DNA of 64,000 nt, taken from the NCBI RefSeq assembly GCF_026230105.1, contig NC_079483.1:18655312-18719311 (forward strand), given 5' to 3'. This document shows positions 12,345 to 22,984 of this stretch, one piece after another. Each line of letters starts with the position of its first letter. Position 1 is the stretch's first letter. The stretch comes from Diorhabda sublineata. Its lineage: Eukaryota > Arthropoda > Insecta > Coleoptera > Chrysomelidae. Made by a program: the position numbers and the translations under genes. Under the pieces are notes generated by a model. It saw nothing but the letters and a program-made list of their open reading frames with translations. It did no database searches and was not told the origin of the DNA.

Positions 12345-12512
12345 TACAGGGCCGATCAAAGTTTATGGAATATTTAAGTTCCTCCCTTGCCGAAAAACTT
12401 TTTAGAAACAAAGGTGAGTTCAAGAATGCGGCAGCAGCTAAATACTTTTATTTTTGATCGATTTTTTTCACTAAACGCAGTGATATAACGTTTCGAAACG
12501 CCCTGTATAATA
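12345..12512. mobile_element. Possible ~165-bp MITE ending in CCCTGTATA
   Basis: The segment begins tatacagggccgatcaaag and ends aaacgccctgtataatag, so the outer nine bases tatacaggg/ccctgtata are inverted repeats. The interior is non-coding. The same CCCTGTAT word occurs at other decayed ends in the window. The TIR is short, so the boundaries are tentative. Confidence 0.35.
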
Positions 12513-13204
12513 GATTCCTCGTATGAAGTAACCCGTATATGAAATTGTTAAACTTACTTTCGAGATATTTTAAACCGTGTGATTCTTTGAGAGATCGTGA
12601 TCCGCCTTCTCCAGACTTGTTTTATTTCATATCAAAAGTCCGACAACTGTTTTTCTTCTTCTATATTTCTGGCTTTTTACACTTGATTCGAGATTGATGT
12701 TTGTCCATCATACGCTCGATGATGATGATGATGATGATGATGGCATATCTCTGAATGGCAGGTTTTTAGCCCGGCAGTTGATACAGTTAAAATTTTAAAT
12801 GGGTGTTTTTTTCTTTTTGCTTAACAGACTACTCCGGCACATACACGAAGATGAATCCTTACATTTCATTTCTTCGATACGTACTTTGTTATTTAATAAA
12901 AAAAAAATATTTAACTTACATACGAAGACGGTACCGGGCACAACAACGAAAGAAAATTTTTTTGTATTTTTTTTTGTCGAGTCAAGTACTTCTGGGACAT
13001 TCCTCGTATATTACTGGGAAGAATTTCTAAATATGAGTTTCGGAAATGATACTGTGTGTTTATATTCAGATAGAAGCTACTACATATACTTTTTTTTTTT
13101 TCAAAATTTTTCGTAAAAGTTTGAGGATCTTCGTGTTGTAGTTCGTCCGATGTTTTCGATGTTTATTTAACAAATTTTTAATCAATAATCTTTATAATTG
13201 AATA
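12513..13204. other. Intergenic with (GAT)n microsatellite
   Basis: A perfect GAT repeat occupies 12718-12742. The 105-codon plus-strand frame at 12799-13116 is dominated by poly-phenylalanine from T runs and is not a convincing gene. Confidence 0.5.
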
Positions 13205-13940
13205 GACATGTTGTGAAGAAGCCACTAATAGTAAATAAAGGTCGAAATATTGGTTAATTAGCAGGTATGCAGCGTTTCGGATACCAACGCAGGTGTCTTG
13301 ACCCAACTGGATTAATTATGGAAATATACGAATTGTTGGATCATCCCCCGTACAGTCTTGATTTGGCACCCAATTTTGTACACCTGAAGAAGCGATCGGA
13401 ATAGAAAAAATGCTTCGACAATCGGTTCAAATGCAAATCCACACAATTCGAAAATCGATTATTTATCCTACCTCCCCCGTAGAATTGAATTGATTTTTAA
13501 TGATTCCAACCAAACAATAAGTTTAATAAGAGTCCGATTCTGATTACTGATGAAAAGGAATCTAATTAGCGATTGGCAAGTTTGAGATATTGGTTAATTA
13601 GCAGGTATGCAGCGTTTCGGATACCAACGCAGGTATCTTGACCCAACTGGATTAATTATGGAAATATACGAATTGTTGGATCATCCCCCGTACAATCTTG
13701 ATTTGGCACCCAATTTTGTACACCTGAAGAAGCGATCGGAATAGAAAAAATGCTTCGACAATCGGTTCAAATGCAAATCCACACAATTGGAAAATCGATT
13801 ATTAATCCGACCTCCCCCGTAGAATTGAATTGATTTTTAATGATTCCAACCAAACAATAAGTTTAATAAGAGTCCGATTCTGATTACTGATGAAAAGGAA
13901 TCTAATTAGCGATTGGCAAGTTTGAGATATTGGTTAATTA
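13205..13940 (+). repeat. Mariner-derived tandem units (~344 bp), left block
   Basis: Two near-identical units start near 13247 and 13590, and a third begins at ~13930. Each carries ELLDHPPYSLDLAPN or its variant NLDLAPN, the mariner motif before the third catalytic aspartate. The catalytic position itself is lost: N is followed by FVHLKKRSE and a stop, where family members have N-D-F-F-L-F. The right part of the block lies inside the palindrome arm. Confidence 0.85.
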
Positions 13941-14573
13941 GCAGGTATGCAGCGTCTCGGATACAAACGCAGGTGTTTTGACCCAAATTTACTGGATTCA
14001 TTATGGAAATATTCAGGATTGGAAATCGAAGGGTTAGATTAAAATCGATTCAGATATTTTAATTAAAATGGACCGCAAAAGTAACCGACGACGCGGTTAA
14101 CTTTTCGGCAATCGACTTTTTAAAAAAAAATAAAAAACGCATCGAATGGGAATGTTCGAGTTTTTTTTTGTGTGTGAAATAAAAACGACGACGTATCGTT
14201 AATCATCGAAGAATGCTTGTAATGTTCAAATGTATCCTTAAGAGAAAACAATTTATTTTGAAAATAGGTTGAAAACGTTGTATCCAGTTAGATCAGAAAT
14301 GAAAAAATTATAGTTTTAAATATTGTTTAAGAATTGATACTTCAGTCTCCCCTATGCGATTTATAGTACAGTAAATAAAGGTCGTAACATACCCTCGTTT
14401 CTACCGGGGTTTGATTTTTTTTTAATTGGCAGATATCGATGGGTACTCAAATTATTTATCAGAAAAAACATGTGGAAGGCATCGGGAAAATAGCCCAAAA
14501 GCCCTTTTTTCGCCAATAACTGCCGAAATATGACAGCTAGAGAGTTTTTTTTGGGCTTAAAATGAAGATCAAT
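13329..14573. repeat. Left arm of a ~3.66-kb palindrome
   Basis: This arm is the reverse complement of 15738-16986. It includes ~1.6 mariner-derived units, then single-copy sequence to cttaaaatgaagat at ~14573. Checked stretches such as the sequence around ataccctcgtttctaccggg (14391) are identical between arms, including a 9-base T run, which implies recent origin or ongoing gene conversion. Identity falls only towards the spacer. Confidence 0.9.
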
Positions 14574-15737
14574 TCATCATTTACAAAAAGTTTTATGACA
14601 ACTTTTCTCGAAAATTTGATCGTTTTCGAAATAACAAACCCCTAACGCACCCCGGATTTGGAGCGCTGCCGGGGACGCAGTCCACGCGTTCTCGTAGAAG
14701 CAGGTGGACAAATTGTTCAATAACTCGTGTAAAAATTGATATTTTTTCATGATTTAAAATTCAATTGAAAGGGGAAATTGATAGCTATCACGACATACTG
14801 GCTATTTTTTCGAAAAATATTGAAAACCCTTCCCAAAGTTCTCTTTCCTCGATGTTTTTCGACTATTTTCAAATTCACCCATATTTTTGTTAATAATAGT
14901 TATTCAGTTGAATCTTTTTGGATTCTGAGGCTTCGAAAGGTGTTGAACATGTTTAGAAAAATTCATTTCATAACATCCGAGTATATTAACAAACAAAGTA
15001 TTTTTTAAAGTCGTTTTTTTGGATTTTTCAAATTTTCAAATATTCTGGGGTCTTTAAGGAATTAACAAATAATTAATAATCAGATCGCCTTCAAATGCAC
15101 ATCATTGGAAACTTGAGAATGTCTCCTTTTTAGTACTTCCTTCCTTTTTTCCCTCAAGTTCCGTGGTTTTCTAGAAAAGTGAAAAACCGTGAACTCGAGG
15201 AGAAACTTACTTTCTTAAAGGCCACTTTCTGATCTTTCCATTGATATACATTTCAAGTATATTCTTTGGAGTATGAAAAAAATGCCCGCCTCCAAATAGA
15301 TGGAATTTTTAAACTGCTCGGTCTCCTCCTCCTCCTCCTTTTAAGCCTAAAAAGAGTCCCCCAAGTGCCATATTTCGGCAGTTATTGGCAAAAAGCAAAT
15401 TTTTGAAATTTTTTTTGGCCAATTTTCCGTGATTTTCCCAAGGAAATAATCACATTTGCACCCCGAGAATTGTTAAAAAATTAAACATTCCTGGGGCCCT
15501 CGCTGAAGGCCGTTATAAATTCGCGAATAGGAGGAACGTGGTGGCGCCATCTACAATTAGTCTTTACACTTCGAAACATCGAGATCGGTATATTTTTAAA
15601 CTCCTGGGCATCGAATTCGAGAAGAAAATGAGATTTTTTCACATTGTTAAAATTGGGGATTTTTCGTCTCCCGTTTTCGCGAAAAATATTAATGTTGCGA
15701 AAAAAGTCATCAGGACTATTTTTGTAGATAACGAGTT
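14574..15737. other. Palindrome spacer (~1.16 kb) with a further partial copy of the inner arm
   Basis: Weakly matching inverted sequence continues for ~60 bp inside both arms. At ~15360 there is a third, direct, degenerate copy of the inner-arm motif (gccatatttcggcagttattggc, compare atatttcgacagttattggc at ~15778). A (TCC)n tract lies at ~15323-15339. The plus-strand frame at 15538-15771 (77 codons) runs into the arm and is not recognised. Confidence 0.7.
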
Positions 15738-16986
15738 TATCTTCATTTTAAGCCCAAAAAGAACTCTCTAGCTGCTATATTTCGACAGTTATTGGCGAAA
15801 AAAGGGTTTTTGAAACTTTGGCTATTTTCCCGATGCCTTCCACATGTTTTTTCTGATAAATAATTTGAGTACCCATCGATATCTGCCAATTAAAAAAAAA
15901 TCAAACCCCGGTAGAAACGAGGGTATGTTACGACCTTTATTTACTGTACTATAAATCGCATAGGGGAGACTGAAGTATCAATTCTTAAACAATATTTAAA
16001 ACTATAATTTTTTCATTTCTGATCTAACTGGATACAACGTTTTCAACCTATTTTCAAAATAAATTGTTTTCTCTTAAGGATACATTTGAACATTACAAGC
16101 ATTCTTCGATGATTAACGATACGTCGTCGTTTTTATTTCACACACAAAAAAAAACTCGAACATTCCCATTCGATGCGTTTTTTATTTTTTTTTAAAAAGT
16201 CGATTGCCGAAAAGTTAACCGCGTCGTCGGTTACTTTTGCGGTCCATTTTAATTAAAATATCTGAATCGATTTTAATCTAACCCTTCGATTTCCAATCCT
16301 GAATATTTCCATAATGAATCCAGTAAATTTGGGCCAAGACACCTGCGTTTGTATCCGAAACGCTGCATACCTGCTAATTAACCAATATCTCATACTTGCC
16401 AATCGCTAATTAGATTCCTTTTCATCAGTAATCAGAATCGGACTCTTATTAAACTTATTGTTTGGTTGGAATCATTAAAAATCAATTCAATTCTACGGGG
16501 GAGGTCGGATTAATAATCGATTTTCCAATTGTGTGGATTTGCATTTGAACCGATTGTCGAAGCATTTTTTCTATTCCGATCGCTTCTTCAGGTGTACAAA
16601 ATTGGGTGCCAAATCAAGACTGTACGGGGGATGATCCAACAATTCGTATATTTCCATAATTAATCCAGTTGGGTCAAGATACCTGCGTTTGTATCCGAAA
16701 CGCTGCATACCTGCTAATTAACCAATATCTCAAACTTGCCAATCGCTAATTAGATTCCTTTTCATCAGTAATCAGAATCGGACTCTTATTAAACTTATTG
16801 TTTGGTTGGAATCATTAAAAATCAATTCAATTCTACGGGGGAAGTAGGATTAATAATCGAGTTTCCAATTGTGTGGATTTGCATTTGAACCGATTGTCGA
16901 AGCATTTTTTCTATTCCGATCGCTTCTTCAGGTGTACAAAATTGGGTGCCAAATCAAGATTGTACGGGGGATGATCCAACAATTCG
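15738..16986. repeat. Right arm of the palindrome
   Basis: Reverse complement of 13329-14573. From ~16316 it consists of ~344-bp mariner-derived units on the minus strand, and it ends at caattcg (~16986), where the sequence passes without a break into the single-copy mariner remnant at 16911-17215. The left arm lacks that continuation, so the right side probably carries the original locus and the left is the inverted copy. Confidence 0.9.
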
Positions 16987-17215
16987 ATGTTTGAATTGAT
17001 ATGTGAAAACTCGCATTGTTGTGGTGGAGACTGATTAGTCTCCGGCGATTGGTTTCTCTGATTTTTTCCGGCAAACAAATGCTGGTGTACCATTCAGAAT
17101 TGACCAATTTACGTTAGTGTAATGGAACGGTGGCGATTTGTCCAGTTATTCCGAAAAAATATTCAAGATTGCCGGTTTCATCGACTAGAAAAGTTCATTT
17201 TCAAAAGATACTCAA
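16911..17215 (-). pseudogene. Mariner transposase pseudogene, central/C-terminal part
   Basis: Read on the minus strand from ~17215: FENEL, then FGITGQIATVPLH, a stop, VNSEWYTSICLPEKIRETN, RRRLISLHHNNAS and, after a frameshift, NIELLDHPPYNLDLAPN. This order matches the mauritiana-type mariner catalytic domain (F-F-G-I-T-G, V-N-S-E-W-Y, H-H-D-N-A, L-D-H-P-P-Y-S-P-D-L-A-P-N-D). Two inactivating features are visible besides the stop and frameshifts: the second catalytic aspartate in HHDNA is asparagine (HHNNA), and the third is lost where the sequence leaves the family after LAPN. The last part is the seed of the adjacent 344-bp units. Confidence 0.85.
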
Positions 17216-17630
17216 TCCAAACCTTGCAAGGAAAGATTTTCCTAACCTAATCACGTATTTTCAGCTACAGATATTGAGGTTTTTCTTCGACGAAAGATAT
17301 CTGGAAATTCCTTCATCCAGCACCGTCATATTCTATGTGAAAAGGATATAAATAAGGGTAGGAGGGTGATAAGATAGATATCAATTAGTGGGTTCAAAAT
17401 TTTCCAGGTCTTTTTGACGCAGTTCGAGCAAAACATGCCTCAGAAGTCCGAAGAACTGAACTTACCACAGTCTATTATGCCCATTTCTCCGATATGCCCT
17501 TCCCTTCTGGAGTACGTGTGGTGCTACTCAAACTACAAATAGCAGATGTCACTGCAGGAACTTCCTTCTCTATTCATCTTTGAATCCGTTTGCCTAATTC
17601 GTAAGCACGTTTCTCTAATTTCAGATCCAT
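17216..17630. other. Intergenic, no supported feature
   Basis: Single-copy DNA. The 73-codon plus-strand frame at 17130-17351 overlaps the mariner pseudogene antisense and is not a gene. Confidence 0.5.
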
Positions 17631-17635
17631 TAGAA

Positions 17636-17903
17636 ACTCTGGGCACGATCTACTCCACGTTCAGAATTAGTTAAGGGCTCAATATTTTACAATGCAAAAA
17701 AAGTGCACAATCACTTGCCGATTGAAATCAAATCGTTCGCATTTCGCAATAATTTAAAGACGTTTTTACTCATTATTCATCGTATATTGAAATTTTATGT
17801 TTATTTAGTTATTTTAACGTTCGTTTTTTTTTGGTTTTTTAAACTTTTGTCTACAAATAAAGCATTTGAAATTCTTTCCGTCCCAAATTGCCCGTTCTAT
17901 TAA
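17636..17903 (+). pseudogene. Non-LTR retrotransposon ORF2 C-terminal fragment
   Basis: The plus-strand frame containing GSIFYNAKKVHNHLPIEIKS followed by FAFRNNLKTFLL resembles the C-terminal tail of LINE reverse transcriptases (pattern S-I-F-Y-x-G-x-x-x-[FY]-N-x-L-P-x-E-I-K ... F-K-x-x-L-K-x-[FY]-L). The rest of the element, including RT and endonuclease domains, is absent. The conventional start at 17703 lies inside the match, so the reading should be taken from ~17650. Typical of 5'-truncated LINE debris. Confidence 0.5.
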
Positions 17904-19025
17904 TTCAATTTAGTTTGATATCGAAACATTCAATAAAAATACCAGAACGAAATTTTGATTCATTAATTATTTTAATTAGAATAAATTAGCATATGTTTTT
18001 AGTAGATCGAATGGCAAAATATTTTCACCATATCCGTTTTGACGTTATAAATAAAACTTCTGTAATAAAAGTGACAGAAATCTTTATTGATTAATAGATC
18101 TTTACATTTCGGACAGGTTTTTTTTTTGAATTAATTAAACTATTAAATACATTTTATTTTAATGGAATACTACTCCTATTTGGTTACAGGTAGATTTATT
18201 CGGGAAGCTTTTTCATCTTTTCAATTTATATGTTCGCTACTAGAGAGAAACAAATAACGGTTTGGCCTTTTTATGGGTTAAATAGTGCCCAAAATCGAGC
18301 GAGAGAAACTAGTTTTTAAAGCTGATCCGTCCTACTCCATTTAAAAAGTCGCCAGAGGTCTTCGTCTTCAATTTCCAGCGCTTCCAGGTCTAGCGATTTG
18401 GAGCTCGTTGGTGTTTTACACTTCGAAAGAATGTGGATAGAGATTTCATCATCTGTGCAACCTGCACGTCGCATTAGCGTCTTCAATTGAAGCGACTGTA
18501 GCCCAACAGGACTCCCGGTGGTATTGCTTTGACTTGGGTTGATAAATTGTAGTGTCCCAGAAGAGTAGGTTATCCCAATTAGTAGTTTTATTGTTATCCA
18601 CTGCCTTTTCCATTGTTTTTTCCTTTATTACGTACCTGATACCACAGAAAGGTTCGGATCCCTTGAAGGACATGTCTGCCGTGGAAGCCTAGTGGAATAC
18701 CTCCAGTACCACAGCAGGAAGAATGGATTCTAATAGATATTTTGTGACCATGAGGGATTTTTTGTTTTTGATAATTTATTAGTGGAACTTTCACACGAAC
18801 TATCGTCTCCAATATATTCATTAAAACCAATTAGGAGCATTAGCATTGGCGTTAATCATAGAATTAATTAATCTATTTTTAGAAATTTTTTTTTATAGAT
18901 GAATCATGTTAAATTAGAAATAACATTTTGGTGAGAACTTCTTTAACAAACGTTTTTTTACAGAAAAAAATATCATTTTTTATAGAAAATTTATTATAAA
19001 ACAACTGTTGTCTTCTTTAAGGAAC
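17904..19025. other. Intergenic; overlapping minus-strand frames of unknown nature
   Basis: Two overlapping minus-strand frames (18449-18673 and 18594-18830) read partly similar content in different phases. Neither shows a domain I can name. The region from 18300 to 18830 is richer in G+C than its flanks, so an old coding remnant is possible. Confidence 0.4.
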
Positions 19026-22000
19026 TCCAAGTCACTTTATAACATTCTTAGTGTTGTAACAGCATGTAATTTTCTTCGATATATTCACTGGTACCGCGTT
19101 TAAGGACAAACCAACACACCTACATGCTTCTAAGGTGTTTCATGATACCCCCTACTATGTCAAACTCATACGAACTTAGATTAGACATTTAGGTTTCTAA
19201 ATATTAACCGGAGCGAACAGATTTCGAACAGTTAGTCGCTTCTATCGGAACTACGCTGCTTCTAGAGATTAGACATGCGTGACTAAGTTCAATCTTACGT
19301 TTTGGATGGATTTTTGTTTATATTTTGAGTGGTATTTGACTCAAAATTTGTTTTAAGTTACAAACAATACTTTTTATTATACTTTTTTATTTTTATCACG
19401 TTATAACGCGACTTTTTCTTCAAAATTAACCGATTTTTCTATCAAAACATAAGTTGGGTTTCCTTTTTCTCGAATTTATGATAAAGTCACTTTATAACAT
19501 TCTTAGTGTTGTAACAACATACAATTTTCTTCGATATATTCACTGGTACCGCGTTTAAGGACAAACCAACACACCTACATGCTTCTAAGGTGTTTCATGA
19601 TACCCCCTACTATGTCAAACTCATACGAACTTATATTAGACATTTAGGTTTCTAAATATTAACCGGAGCGAACAGATTTCGAACAGTTAGTCGCTTCTAG
19701 CGGGACTACGCTGCTTCTAGAGATTAGGCATGCGCGACTAAGTTTAATCTTACGTTTTGGATGGATTTTTGTTTATATTTTGAGTGGTATTTGACTCAAA
19801 ATTTGTTTTAAGTTACAAACAATACTTTTTATTATACTTTTTTATTTTTATCACGTTATAACGCGACTTTTTCTTCAAAATTAACCGATTTTTCTATCAA
19901 AACATAAGTTGGGTTTCCTTTTTCTCGAATTTATGATAAAGTCACTTTATAACATTCTTAGTGTTGTAACAACATACAATTTTCTTCGATATATTCACTG
20001 GTACCGCGTTTAAGGACAAACCAACACACCTACATGCTTCTAAGGTGTTTCATGATACCCCCTACTATGTCAAACTCATACGAACTTATATTAGACATTT
20101 AGGTTTCTAAATATTAACCGGAGCGAACAGATTTCGAACAGTTAGTCGCTTCTAGCGGGACTACGCTGCTTCTAGAGATTAGGCATGCGCGACTAAGTTT
20201 AATCTTACGTTTTGGATGGATTTTTGTTCATATTTTGAGTGGTTATTTGACTCAAAACTTGTTTTAAGTTACAAACAATACTTTTTATTATACTTTTTTT
20301 ATTTTTATCAAGTTATAACGCGATGTTGGTTTAATTTTTCTTCGAAATTAACCGATTTTTCTATCAAAACATAAGTTGGGTTTCCTTTTTCTCGAATTTA
20401 TGATAAAGTCACTTTACAACATTCTTAGTGTTGTAACAACATGCAATTTTCTTCGATATATTTACCTGGTACCGCGTTTAAGGAAAAACCAACACACCTA
20501 CATGCTTCTACGGTTCATTTATGATACCCCCTACTATGTCAAACTCATACGAACTTAGATTAGACATTTAGGTTTCTAAATATTAACCGGAGCGAACAGA
20601 TTTCGAACAGTTAGTCGCTTCTATCGGAACTACGCTGCTTCTAGAGATTAGACATGCGTGACTAAGTTCAATCTTACGTTTTGGATGGATTTTTGTTTAT
20701 ATTTTGAGTGGTATTTGACTCAAAATTTGTTTTAAGTTACAAACAATACTTTTTATTATACTTTTTTATTTTTATCACGTTATAACGCGACTTTTTCTTC
20801 AAAATTAACCGATTTTTCTATCAAAACATAAGTTGGGTTTCCTTTTTCTCGAATTTATGATAAAGTCACTTTATAACATTCTTAGTGTTGTAACAACATA
20901 CAATTTTCTTCGATATATTCACTGGTACCGCGTTTAAGGAAAAACCAACACACCTACATGCTTCTACGGTTCATTTATGATACCCCCTACTATGTCAAAC
21001 TCATACGAACTTAGATTAGACATTTAGGTTTCTAAATATTAACCGGAGCGAACAGATTTCGAACAGTTAGTCGCTTCTAGCGGGACTACGCTGCTTCTAG
21101 AGATTAGGCATGCGCGATTAAGTTTAATCTTACGTTTTGGATGGATTTTTGTTCATATTTTGAGTGGTATTTGACTCAAAACTTGTTTTAAGTTACAAAC
21201 AATACTTTTTTTATTTTTATCAAGTTATAACGCGATGTTGGTTTAATTTTTCTTCGAAATTAATCGATTTTTCTACCAAAACATAAGTTGGGTTTCCTTT
21301 TTCTCGAATTTATGATAAAGTCACTTTATAACATTCTTAGTGTTGTAACAACATACAATTTTCTTCGATATATTCACTGGTACCGCGTTTAAGGACAAAC
21401 CAACACACCTACATGCTTCTAAGGTGTTTCATGATACCCCCTACTATGTCAAACTCATACGAACTTATATTAGACATTTAGGTTTCGAAATATTAACCGG
21501 AGCGAACAGATTTCGAACAGTTAGTCGCTTCTAGCGGGACTACGCTGCTTCTAGAGATTAGGCATGCGCGATTAAGTTTAATCTTACGTTTTGGATGGAT
21601 TTTTGTTCATATTTTGAGTGGTATTTGACTCAAAACTTGTTTTAAGTTACAAACAATACTTTTTTTATTTTTATCAAGTTATAACGCGATGTTGGTTTAA
21701 TTTTTCTTCGAAATTAACCGATTTTTCTATCAAAACATAAGTTGGGTTTCCTTTTTCTCGAATTTATGATAAAGTCACTTTATAACATTCTTAGTGTTGT
21801 AACAACATACAATTTTCTTCGATATATTCACTGGTACCGCGTTTAAGGACAAACCAACACACCTACATGCTTCTAAGGTGTTTCATGATACCCCCTACTA
21901 TGTCAAACTCATACGAACTTATATTAGACATTTAGGTTTCGAAATATTAACCGGAGCGAACAGATTTCGAATAGTTAGTCGCTTCTAGCGGAACTACGCT

Positions 22001-22205
22001 GCTTCTAGAGATTAGGCATGCGCGACTAAGTTTAATCTCACGTTTTGGATGGATTTTTGTTTATATTTTGAGTGGTATTTGGCTCAAAACTTGTTTTAAG
22101 TTACAAACAATACTTTTTATTATACTTTTTTATTTTTATCACGTTATAACGCGACTTTTTCTTCAAAATTAACCGATTCTTCTACCACAACATAGTTTGG
22201 GCTTC
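19026..22205. repeat. Tandem array, ~457-bp unit, 7 copies
   Basis: The marker aagtcactttataacattc occurs near 19030, 19482, 19937, 20403, 20861, 21317 and 21770. Two unit subtypes alternate irregularly (A: cacgttataacgcgactttt; B: caagttataacgcgatgttgg), in the order A A B A B B A. The unit is non-coding and contains the motif ggcatgcgcgactaag. I find no transposon coding similarity in it. Confidence 0.95.
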
Positions 22206-22764
22206 CTTTTCCTTTATTTTTAGATTTGGTTCATTCAATTTCGCTGTGAAATTCACCATTCAGGAAATCATCGCTAGCAAGTGATAAGCCAGAAGTTTTT
22301 TTCCACTTTTGGCCTCTGTGTAAACACCAAACACTCAAATATGGTTTTGACGAAAATAAAATAAATTTAGTTACGTTCTGTATAAAATATTCCAGTCGCA
22401 ATACCATGGGAATATTTATAAAAGTATTAATTTGTAGTTTGAGTTTTTTCATTCGCTAATTTGTATGAAATATAATAAATTAGCAGTTTTTTTTTCATCA
22501 ATTTTTATATCGTTGAAGTACAAATTGCTTTTACTATATCTGGTAGCGAGGTTAACCGGTTTACACTTTACAGTAACGTATTATTAAAATAATTGACAAA
22601 ACGACAAGCAATTGGAGTTTTTATAAACATTTCTTTACGGCGAAGTCAAATAGAAACATGGTTTTATCAAAATATTTAGATAAAAAATGAAATTGACAAA
22701 AAAACTTCAATCAAATTACACAAAAGAAACTCTAAAGTATGAAGAAATGTAAAAAGCGAGGTAT
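22206..22764. other. Intergenic, no supported feature
   Basis: AT-rich single-copy DNA. A 73-codon minus-strand frame at 22231-22452 has no recognisable domain. Confidence 0.5.
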
Positions 22765-22944
22765 TTAATCTCTTAATTTGTTCACAGAAGTAATCAACTT
22801 CAATTCTTTATCGTTTAAAGGTTCACCAGGCCACAGATCTTCCTTTAAGTACCAGTGGAACTTCAGCCTTCCATTTCCAACGTTGCAAACTATTTCCTGA
22901 TTTTTCCAATACAAAAATAGCTTATGTATGACCTCACCCAATGG
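22765..22944 (-). other. Open frame resembling a terminal coding exon, unidentified
   Basis: The minus strand is open from an in-frame stop at ~22945 to a TAA at 22765-22767. It encodes about 59 residues of ordinary protein composition, including RLKFHWYLKEDLWPGEPLND and ending VNKLRD. It has no ATG of its own, so it would have to be a 3' exon or the end of a broken gene. Tryptophan-, proline- and glutamate-rich content is unusual for random AT-rich DNA. The first unit of the 182-bp array begins ~40 bp away, so the array could have grown next to or out of this sequence. I do not recognise the family. Confidence 0.3.
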
Positions 22945-22984
22945 TTAAATTCTGGCAAAGAATTTAGAAAACGTATCCTTAGAC

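Noticed and set aside
12799..13116. 105-codon plus-strand gene
   Set aside because: Mostly phenylalanine from T runs, overlapping a second frame of the same kind.
14378..15935. The palindrome as one large TIR transposon
   Set aside because: The arms extend outward into mariner-derived tandem units and no target duplication or transposase was found, so inverted duplication is simpler.
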